This document shows positions 13,904 through 20,201 of a DNA stretch of 28,552 nucleotides, one piece after another (the first letter of the stretch is position 1; every line of letters starts with the position of its first letter). A program made the translations under genes and the position numbers. Source of the stretch: DASXYU01 sp036502295 (GTDB lineage: Bacteria; Actinomycetota; Actinomycetes; Mycobacteriales; Jatrophihabitantaceae). A model generated the notes under the pieces. The model was not told where the DNA came from. It did no database searches and saw only the letters and a program-made list of their open reading frames with translations. Location of the stretch: NCBI GenBank assembly GCA_036502295.1, contig DASXYU010000037.1, positions 1 to 28,552 of the forward strand. Direction: 5' to 3'.

Positions 13904-15079
13904 TCAACCGCCGCCGTCGGCGATCTCCGCACCGAGGGGCACCGAGCGGCTGTGCCGGTCATCGAGCCAGCCCTGCGGAAGCGACACGGCTCGCGCCCCA
14001 CTCGTGCGACCGCGCGGTTGCCCGAGGACGCCCTCCGGGAAGCGCTGATCGAGGTCGAGGCGAGCGAGCAGGTCGTCGAGTTCGGCGAGCGAGCTGATCT
14101 GCGGCAGCGCCGTCCTCAGCCCGCTGCCGACCGCGAAACCCTTGAGGTACCAGGCGACGTGCTTGCGGAAGTCGGCGCAGCCGTGCGCCTCGTCACCCAT
14201 CCACTCGACGAGCAGCTCCGCGTGCCTGCGCATCATCGCCGCGACGCCGCGCAGGTCGGGCAGCGCACGTACCTCTCGTCCGCCGAAAGCGGCCGCAAGA
14301 TCACTGCCCATGCTCAATCTCGCCGCCAGGTCGGCGAATAGCCACGGACGTCCCAGGCAGCCGCGTCCTACGACGACGCCGGCACATCCGGTCTCGCGCA
14401 TCATGCGCACTGCATCGTCGGCCTCCCAGATGTCGCCGTTGCCGAGGACGGGGATGTCGAGGAGTTCGACGAGGTCGGCGATCGCCGCCCAGTTCGCGGT
14501 GCCGCCGTAGTACTCCGCCGCGGTGCGGCCGTGCAGCGCGACGTAGGCGACGCCGGCGTCCTGGGCGCGCAGACCGGCCTGCCGGTAGGTGTGGTGCTCG
14601 GCGTCGATGCCGATGCGCATCTTCACCGTTACCGGGATGACACCGGCGGCATTGCGGACGGCAGCAGTGACGATGTCGTCGAAGAGGTCGACGCGCCACG
14701 GCAACGCGGAGCCACCACCCTTGCGCGTCACCTTGGGCACCGGGCAGCCGAAGTTGAGGTCGACGTGGTCGGCGAGGTCCTCCTCGACGATCATCCGCAC
14801 CGCCTGCCCGACGATATCGGGGTCGATGCCGTAGAGCTGCATGCTTCGCGGTGTCTCGTCCTCTTCGAATCGGATCATCCGCATCGTCTTCGTGTTGTGC
14901 TCCACCAGGGCCCGGGTGGTGATCATTTCGCTGACGAAGATGCCCGCTCCTGCCGTCTGTTCGCGGCAGAGACGGCGGAACGCGGTGTTGGTGATGCCCG
15001 CCATCGGGGCGAGGACGACCGGCAGGTCGGTACTGACCTTGTCGGACAGGCGGAGGCCCGCGGCCGCAGTGATGGTCAC
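13904..15079 (-). CDS. dusB: tRNA-dihydrouridine synthase B
   Basis: A 391-residue FMN enzyme that reduces uridine to dihydrouridine in the tRNA D-loop. The TIM barrel opens with VVLAPMAGITNTAFRRLCRE. The catalytic Cys is in VDLNFGCPVPKVTRKGGGSALP. FMN/substrate contacts lie in VTVKMRIGID, YVALHGRTAAEYYGGTANW, PVLGNGDIWEADDA and GVVVGRGCLGRPWLF. The C-terminal helical tRNA-binding domain includes FRKHVAWYLKGFAVGS. The GTG at 15077-15079 is chosen; the nearest upstream ATG runs into a stop after three codons. GACAAT lies six bases before the GTG and could be a leaderless -10. It is transcribed divergently from the exporter gene at 15149. Confidence 0.95.
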   Translation of the reverse strand: MTITAAAGLRLSDKVSTDLPVVLAPMAGITNTAFRRLCREQTAGAGIFVSEMITTRALVEHNTKTMRMIRFEEDETPRSMQLYGIDPDIVGQAVRMIVEEDLADHVDLNFGCPVPKVTRKGGGSALPWRVDLFDDIVTAAVRNAAGVIPVTVKMRIGIDAEHHTYRQAGLRAQDAGVAYVALHGRTAAEYYGGTANWAAIADLVELLDIPVLGNGDIWEADDAVRMMRETGCAGVVVGRGCLGRPWLFADLAARLSMGSDLAAAFGGREVRALPDLRGVAAMMRRHAELLVEWMGDEAHGCADFRKHVAWYLKGFAVGSGLRTALPQISSLAELDDLLARLDLDQRFPEGVLGQPRGRTSGARAVSLPQGWLDDRHSRSVPLGAEIADGGG

Positions 15080-15135
15080 GCGTCCATTGTCGCCTGAGGG
15101 AGCCGGGAGACCGAAATCTGCAAGATCAAGACGCG

Positions 15136-15149
15136 TACGCTGGATCTAG
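15136..15149 (+). promoter_or_regulatory. Probable -10 box of the DHA2 exporter, leaderless
   Basis: TACGCT (15136-15141) fits TANNNT and is seven bases from the GTG at 15149. No convincing -35 is seen. The 69-base gap between dusB and this gene must hold both divergent promoters. Confidence 0.35.
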
Positions 15150-16639
15150 TGCAGCGCATAGTGAGCCAGAAGGTCGTCGTCGGTGTCGTCTTCGTGGCCG
15201 CGATGTTCATGTCGATCATGGACGTCACCATCGTCAACGTCGCACTGCCCACCATCGGGCGCGACTTCGGCACAAGCCCCACCTCGGTCGATTCGATCTC
15301 GATCGGCTTTCTGGTGAGCCTTGCCGTCTTCATCCCGGCGTCAGGCTGGCTCGGCGACCGGTTCGGCGGCAAGCGGACGCTACTCGTCGCGATCGTGGTT
15401 TTCACCGTCGCATCGGCTCTCTGCGGAGCCTCGACAAGCATCGGTGAACTCGTTTTCTTCCGCGTGCTGCAGGGAGTGGGCGGCGGAATGCTCGCCCCGG
15501 TCGGCATGGCGATGCTCTTCCGGACCTTCCCGCCCGAGGAGCGGATCCGGGCCTCGGCGATCCTCACCGTCCCGACGGCGTTGGCTCCCGCGCTCGGCCC
15601 CGTCCTCGGCGGCCTCTTCACCGACGACCTCAGCTGGCGCTGGGTCTTCTTCGTCAACATTCCGATCGGTATCGCGGCCTTCGTCTTCGGCCTGATCTTC
15701 CTCATCGAGCCGCCGCTGCAGGCCGCGAAGCGTTTCGACCTGCCGGGTTTCCTGCTCTCCGGCATCGGCCTCGGCGCACTGATGTACGGCGTCTCCGAGG
15801 GTCCCAACAAGGGCTGGGGTTCCTCCGAGATCGTGGCGACGATCGCCGTCGGAGTCGTCCTGCTCATCGTGATGGTGGGCGTCGAACTGCGGATCCCCGT
15901 TCCGATCGTGTCGGTGCGGCTGCTCGCAAATCAGTTGTTCCGGGTGAGCAACGGCGTGATGATCCTCGCCTCGACCGCCTTCCTCGGCGGGCTCTATCTC
16001 GTCGCCATCTATTTCCAGGACGGACGCGGGATGTCGGCGCTGGCATCGGGGCTCAGCACCTTTCCGGAGGCACTGGGCGTGATGTGCGGCTCGCAGATCG
16101 CGACGAGAGTCTTCTACCCCCGCCTCGGCCCGAGACGCCACATCTGTCTCGGCCTCACCGGCGTCGCCGCCTCACTCGGGCTGATGGGACTGCTCACCGC
16201 AGACACCAGCCTCTGGTGGCCACGGGTACTCATGTTCGCCCTCGGACTGTTCATGTCGCAGGTCTTCGTCCCTATGCAGGCCGCAGCCTTCGCCACCGTC
16301 TCGCCGCGCTCCATGGGACAGGCCTCGACGATGTTCAACGCCCTACGACAGCTCGGCGGCGCGGTCGGGGTCGCGGTCTTCACCTCCGTGGTGGTGGCCG
16401 TCGGCACGACCAAGCACGTCGGGGACGCGACGGTGGCGAACCTCAGTGCGTACCGCATCGCCTTCGTGGTCGCCGCCGGCATCGCGATCTGCGGCATCGT
16501 CTGCGCGCTGCGGATCCACGACCATGACGCGATCGCCACGCTGTCGGAGTCGGCACCGGCTCGCCGCCGGATCGAGGCCGAGGCCTCGGAGCCTGCGGCG
16601 ATGCAGCCGAGAACGCTCACCGTCGACGTCCTCGACTGA
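15149..16639 (+). CDS. MFS multidrug exporter, DHA2 family (EmrB/QacA, 14 TM)
   Basis: A 496-residue proton-driven exporter of the 14-helix DHA2 family. The GTG at 15149 leads directly into helix 1 (VVVGVVFVAAMFMSIMDVTIVNVALPTI, with the family motif D1 DVTIVNVALP). Motif A is SGWLGDRFGGKRTL after helix 2. Motif C (antiporter) is APALGPVLGGLFTDDLSWRWVFFVNIPIG in and after helix 5. The C-terminal 45 residues are soluble. The substrate cannot be predicted. No adjacent TetR or MarR repressor is visible, and the gene is monocistronic: a long hairpin follows its stop. The Asp in helix 1 and Arg in the motif A loop are present. Confidence 0.92.
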   Translation: MQRIVSQKVVVGVVFVAAMFMSIMDVTIVNVALPTIGRDFGTSPTSVDSISIGFLVSLAVFIPASGWLGDRFGGKRTLLVAIVVFTVASALCGASTSIGELVFFRVLQGVGGGMLAPVGMAMLFRTFPPEERIRASAILTVPTALAPALGPVLGGLFTDDLSWRWVFFVNIPIGIAAFVFGLIFLIEPPLQAAKRFDLPGFLLSGIGLGALMYGVSEGPNKGWGSSEIVATIAVGVVLLIVMVGVELRIPVPIVSVRLLANQLFRVSNGVMILASTAFLGGLYLVAIYFQDGRGMSALASGLSTFPEALGVMCGSQIATRVFYPRLGPRRHICLGLTGVAASLGLMGLLTADTSLWWPRVLMFALGLFMSQVFVPMQAAAFATVSPRSMGQASTMFNALRQLGGAVGVAVFTSVVVAVGTTKHVGDATVANLSAYRIAFVVAAGIAICGIVCALRIHDHDAIATLSESAPARRRIEAEASEPAAMQPRTLTVDVLD

Positions 16640-16651
16640 CCGAACTGCCCA

Positions 16652-16710
16652 ACCTTGTGTGCCTGAGGGCCGCGGATCCACTTGAAGCACGGCCCCCTGA
16701 CACACAAGGT
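16652..16710. terminator. Large hairpin between convergent exporter and glyS genes
   Basis: ACCTTGTGTG (16652-16661) is exactly complementary to CACACAAGGT (16701-16710). Pairing continues imperfectly inward to GGGCCG/CGGCCC. It lies between two convergent stop codons (16639 and 16731) and could terminate both transcripts. Confidence 0.65.
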
Positions 16711-16730
16711 GGGGCCGTGGGACGAGTCGA

Positions 16731-18110
16731 TCAGCAGCCGGGCAACCGAGCGGCGAGGTAGCTCTCAACCTGGTCGAGTGAGACCCGCTCCTGCGTCATC
16801 GAGTCGCGCTCGCGCACGGTCACGGCACGGTCTTCAAGCGTCTCGAAGTCGACCGTGACACAGAACGGCGTGCCGATCTCGTCCTGCCGCCGGTAACGGC
16901 GGCCGATCGCCTGGGCGTCGTCGAAGTCGACGTTCCAGCTCTGGCGCAGCTGTGCGGCGAGGTCACGGGCAACCGGTGAGAGGTCGGCGTTGCGCGACAG
17001 TGGCAGCACGGCGGCCTTGACCGGGGAGAGGCGCTTGTCCAGGCGCAGCACGGTGCGGGTCTCCATGACGCCCTTGGCGTTGGGAGCCTCGTCCTCCGTG
17101 TACGCGTCGAGCAAGAACGCCAGGACGGCGCGGGTGAGGCCCGCCGCGGGCTCGATCACGTACGGCACCCAGCGCTCGTTCTTCTCCTGGTCGAAGTAGG
17201 AGAGGTCCTTGCCCGAATGGGCGCTGTGCGTAGTGAGGTCGAAGTTGGTGCGGTTGGCGATGCCCTCGAGTTCGGCGAACTCCGAGCCGCCGAAGCGGAA
17301 GCGGTACTCGATGTCGACGGTGCGGGTCGAGTAGTGGCTCAGCTTCTCCTTCGGGTGCTCGAAGAAGCGCAGGTTCTCGGGGTGGATGCCGAGGCCCGTG
17401 TACCAGTCCCAGCGGGTCTTGAGCCAGTACTCGTGCCACTGCTCGTCGGTGCCGGGCTCGACGAAGAACTCCATCTCCATCTGCTCGAACTCACGCGTGC
17501 GGAAGATGAAGTTGCCGGGCGTGATCTCGTTGCGGAAGCTCTTGCCGGTCTGCGCGATACCGAACGGCGGCTTCATCCGCGACGTGGTGAGGACGTTCTG
17601 GAAGTTCACGAAGATGCCCTGCGCGGTCTCGGGACGCAGGTAGTGCAGACCACTCTCGTCCTCGACCGGACCGAGGTAGGTCTTGAGCATGCCGCTGAAC
17701 TGCTTCGGCTCGGTCCACTGGCCGCGGGTGCCACAGTTGGGGCAGGGAATCTCCGACAGGCCCTCGGGGGTGCGGCCCTTGCGGGCCTCGAACTCCTCTT
17801 CGAGGTGGTCGGCGCGGAATCGGCGGTGACAGCTCTGACACTCGGTGAGCGGATCACTGAAGGTCTCGACGTGGCCGGAGGCCTGCCAGACCTGCGTCGC
17901 CAGGATGACGGCCGAGTCGAGGCCGACGATGTCGTCGCGGCTGGTAACCATCGCCTTCCACCACTGGCGGCGGACGTTCTCCTTCAGCTCGACGCCGAGG
18001 GGTCCGTAGTCCCAGGCGGAGCGTGAGCCGCCGTAGATGTCCGAGGACGGGAAGACGAAACCACGGCGCTTGCTGAGGTTGACGACGGCATCGTTGCGAT
18101 CGACGGCCAC
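16731..18110 (-). CDS. glyS: Glycyl-tRNA synthetase, alpha2 type
   Basis: A 459-residue class II synthetase that charges tRNA-Gly. This is the eukaryote-like homodimeric form usual in actinobacteria. The GTG at 18108-18110 has a good Shine-Dalgarno (AGGAGA, about 7 bases upstream). Seen in order: RRGFVFPSSDIYGGSRSAWDYGPLG at the active-site entrance; a zinc-like insertion CQSCHRRF...CPNCG; motif 2 GKSFRNEITPGNFIFRTREFEQMEMEFF; IANRTNFDLTTHSAHSGKDL; motif 3 YVIEPAAGLTRAVLAFLLDAY; and the anticodon-binding domain (LSPVKAAVLPL ... IGRRYRRQDEIGTPFCVTVDF). It is complete, and convergent with the DHA2 exporter. Confidence 0.97.
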   Translation of the reverse strand: MAVDRNDAVVNLSKRRGFVFPSSDIYGGSRSAWDYGPLGVELKENVRRQWWKAMVTSRDDIVGLDSAVILATQVWQASGHVETFSDPLTECQSCHRRFRADHLEEEFEARKGRTPEGLSEIPCPNCGTRGQWTEPKQFSGMLKTYLGPVEDESGLHYLRPETAQGIFVNFQNVLTTSRMKPPFGIAQTGKSFRNEITPGNFIFRTREFEQMEMEFFVEPGTDEQWHEYWLKTRWDWYTGLGIHPENLRFFEHPKEKLSHYSTRTVDIEYRFRFGGSEFAELEGIANRTNFDLTTHSAHSGKDLSYFDQEKNERWVPYVIEPAAGLTRAVLAFLLDAYTEDEAPNAKGVMETRTVLRLDKRLSPVKAAVLPLSRNADLSPVARDLAAQLRQSWNVDFDDAQAIGRRYRRQDEIGTPFCVTVDFETLEDRAVTVRERDSMTQERVSLDQVESYLAARLPGC

Positions 18111-18177
18111 TGAGGGTCTCCTGCTGTTGCTGGCGGGGAACTGCCCCTACAGCCTAACGAGCCGGGAAATGCAGAAG

Positions 18178-18223
18178 ACCGCGGCGCCCGCCCTCGGAAG
18201 AGGAGGAGGACGAGCGCCGCGGT
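18178..18223 (-). terminator. Hairpin after the secreted-protein gene
   Basis: ACCGCGGCGC (18178-18187) pairs perfectly with GCGCCGCGGT (18214-18223). On the minus strand the stem is followed by TCTTCTGCATTT, the nearest thing to a U-tract here. It lies 30 bases after the stop of the secreted-protein gene and separates it from glyS. Confidence 0.65.
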
Positions 18224-18252
18224 TGCGCCCGGGGGGACGCGGTCAAGTGGGC

Positions 18253-19815
18253 TCAGCAGAGCCTCTTCGCCACTTGCGCGACGGTGCAGCGCGCCGGCTG
18301 CTTCACCGGCTCGGGTGGCAGGGTCACGGTCGCCGGCCGTGGGGTGCTGCGCGGTGTGTAGTACTGCGCGAGGGTGTCGTGGGCTTCTCTGGCGACGACC
18401 GTGATGTTGACGCAGCCGAAGCCCGCGTCCCAGAACGGAGTGGAGCTGTACATGCTGAACGTCCGGGCAGTATCCGGCGAGTAGTTGAGGTAGGTCCCAC
18501 CACCGTTGATGTCCACCCAGTACCTCGCATAGTGATCGCGCCACGAGAGATAGTCGCTGGCGAAGTAGACCGGGAAGGTCGCCTGCTTGTGCTTGATCTT
18601 CGGGTCGAATGCGTCGCCGTAGGAGACGCAGCCCAGCGCGGGGGTGAACCCGGACTGCTGCAGGTGCTTGGCCGGCGCGGCCGAACCGCGTCCCGCGAAG
18701 AGGTGATGCCACTCGGTTGTCGTCGGCAGCGTGTGGTTGAAGATGTAGTGCGCGCTGTCACTCTGGTCGTCATACCAGTTCACCGATACCGCAGTGTTTG
18801 TCACGCTGGTCGTGGAATTGAGGGTTCCGTTTTCCGGGCTCTGCTTATAGGCGACGTACTTGCCGCTGACGGCGCTGCGATCAAGCGTCCAGTTGCCCGA
18901 GTAGAACGTCGGCACACGGCGCTGCACGGTACTGATGAAGCTCTCTTCGGAGACGACCTTCTTCTCGATCTCCTTCCGGACGCTCGCCACCGCGGACGCG
19001 CTGTAGCTGGGAGTCACGACGCTGTACTCGTACTCCGCGTAGAGCATCGTGAGGACGGCGCCCTCGTCGATGTAGTAGTCGACGATCTGGTTGGCGCGCT
19101 GGAAGTCCACGTTCGTCCAGAAGCGGTTCTGCTTGTCCCACTCCAGTTCGAAGGCGAGGTGGAGCAGGTCGTCACCGCCGGACTTCGCCGAGACCACCTC
19201 GTTGAGCGTGGCCAGCGCGTTCTGCTTCACCAGTTGCTTCAGGCTCGCGATTACTTGGGCGCGCTTCTCCAGTGCGTACTCGTCCTTGTATTCGCCCTTT
19301 GCCAGGCCGACCAGGACGCGGACGTCCTCGTCGATCTCGTGGACGATCGGCTTGGCGTTGTTGAGCAGCGTGGTGAGGCGGTTGAGGTTCAACTTCATCG
19401 TCACCGAGTCGAGCTTCTTGGAGACGGCCACGAGCTGCTGGTGGGTGACGTTCACCGACGCAGCGAGCTGGTCGATCTTGGAGTCCATGCTGTCGAGCTT
19501 GCTGACAACGGCGTCGAGCTTCGCGTTGATCTGCTTCACCTGCTCGGCGGAGGCGGCGCTGCTGCTGCCGCCGAAGCCGATGAGGGAAAGCACCTCGCCG
19601 AAACCACTGCCGCCGACGGATTGCAGCACGCCGCCGAGGACGTTCTTGAAGATGAAGCCTTCGAGCGTGCTGTCGTTGAGCAGGTTGGCGACTCCGCTGC
19701 GCGGCGCGGTCAACGGCACCGCCCGGGCGGGCTCACTGACAGCCACCGCCGTGCCGCCGACGAGCGCCAGCGCGCTGATTCCCACCGACAGCCTGCGGAA
19801 CGTGGTCTTTCGCAT
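18253..19815 (-). CDS. Secreted coiled-coil protein of unknown function, 520 aa
   Basis: ATG 19813-19815 is preceded by GGGGG seven bases upstream. Residues 1-32 are a Sec signal peptide (MRKTTFRR, hydrophobic core, ARA cleavage before VPL); no lipobox is present. Residues about 50-90 are a Gly/Leu-rich amphipathic stretch (FIFKNVLGGVLQSVGG, GEVLSLIGFGG). Residues about 90-150 form a heptad coiled coil (INAKLDAVVSKLDSMDSKIDQLAASV). A helical middle (to about 300) leads to an aromatic, beta-looking C-terminal half with four Cys (GCVSYGDAF, GFGCVNITV, ARCTVAQVAKRLC at the very end), probably two disulfides. The order (apolar segment, long coiled coil, helical bundle, beta domain) recalls secreted alpha-helical pore formers and many uncharacterised actinobacterial exoproteins, but I cannot assign a family. 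It lies 30 bases after a 58-aa ORF. Confidence 0.85.
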   Translation of the reverse strand: MRKTTFRRLSVGISALALVGGTAVAVSEPARAVPLTAPRSGVANLLNDSTLEGFIFKNVLGGVLQSVGGSGFGEVLSLIGFGGSSSAASAEQVKQINAKLDAVVSKLDSMDSKIDQLAASVNVTHQQLVAVSKKLDSVTMKLNLNRLTTLLNNAKPIVHEIDEDVRVLVGLAKGEYKDEYALEKRAQVIASLKQLVKQNALATLNEVVSAKSGGDDLLHLAFELEWDKQNRFWTNVDFQRANQIVDYYIDEGAVLTMLYAEYEYSVVTPSYSASAVASVRKEIEKKVVSEESFISTVQRRVPTFYSGNWTLDRSAVSGKYVAYKQSPENGTLNSTTSVTNTAVSVNWYDDQSDSAHYIFNHTLPTTTEWHHLFAGRGSAAPAKHLQQSGFTPALGCVSYGDAFDPKIKHKQATFPVYFASDYLSWRDHYARYWVDINGGGTYLNYSPDTARTFSMYSSTPFWDAGFGCVNITVVAREAHDTLAQYYTPRSTPRPATVTLPPEPVKQPARCTVAQVAKRLC

Positions 19816-19845
19816 CGCGTTACCCCCGGGTCTTTTCGCTCGACT

Positions 19846-20022
19846 TCAGACGAACGGACGGAAGCTCGTGGCGGCCGCCCGGGAGCGGTCGAAGGCGCGC
19901 TGCTCGGCGGCATTCGCCCAGCCGTCGTGGATACGACGGTTGACCTTCGGCAGACGGATGCGGCGCGTGACCGTCGCAACGGTGGAGAAACGGACTGCGG
20001 TGGTGTGGAGTGCGACGGTCAT
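19846..20022 (-). CDS. Small basic protein, 58 aa, upstream of the secreted protein
   Basis: ATG 20020-20022 has a good Shine-Dalgarno, GAGG, seven to eight bases upstream, and the frame runs 58 codons to TGA 19846-19848. The product is basic: a beta-like start MTVALHTTAVRFSTVATV, then TRRIRLPKVNRRIHDGWANA and AAEQRAFDRSRAAA. There is no signal peptide or membrane segment. I do not recognise the family. It ends 30 bases before the secreted coiled-coil gene and sits downstream of the LAL regulator and its repeat-rich intergenic region, so it is probably the first gene of a two-gene transcript. Its helix-rich, Arg-rich composition could suit nucleic-acid or partner-protein binding, which is speculation. 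Confidence 0.55.
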   Translation of the reverse strand: MTVALHTTAVRFSTVATVTRRIRLPKVNRRIHDGWANAAEQRAFDRSRAAATSFRPFV

Positions 20023-20121
20023 CGGAGTTACCTCGTTCTGTGGGCTGTGCTGTCTTGCTGACAGGAACGAGAGTGCTCGTAAGGGGCAGGCAGGCGGATC
20101 AGTCGAGCGCCGTATTTCCGG

Positions 20122-20201
20122 GCCTAGCTGGGCTCGGAAGAACCTGCCTAGGGGCCTTAGGACGTCCTAGGCCACGCCTTAGATGACGTAGTGGGCCTTA
20201 G
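20122..20201 (-). promoter_or_regulatory. Cluster of CTAAGGC/CTAGGC motifs with a palindrome (candidate operator)
   Basis: On the minus strand six copies of CTA(A)GG(C/A) occur within 80 bases: at 20195-20201, 20176-20182, 20164-20170, 20154-20160, 20146-20151 and 20122-20127. The two middle ones are arranged around the perfect palindrome TAGGACGTCCTA (20158-20169), which extends almost perfectly to GGCC on each side (20153-20173). The cluster begins at the stop codon of the LAL regulator gene and lies 100-180 bases before the 58-aa ORF. It could be the regulator's binding array, or in part a terminator hairpin for the regulator. Confidence 0.45.

Noticed and set aside
13717..14001. Minus-strand frame ending in TLPTLSSYPVPTLKYKVVVIAGS
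   Set aside because: The last 28 residues look vaguely like a protein tail, but the rest is antisense-like Arg-rich sequence overlapping the dusB C-terminus, and no start signal is visible. It could be a remnant but is not supportable.
18037..20061. 674-codon plus-strand reading frame
   Set aside because: It runs antisense to the glyS 5' end, two hairpins, the secreted protein and the 58-aa ORF; composition is that of a GC shadow.
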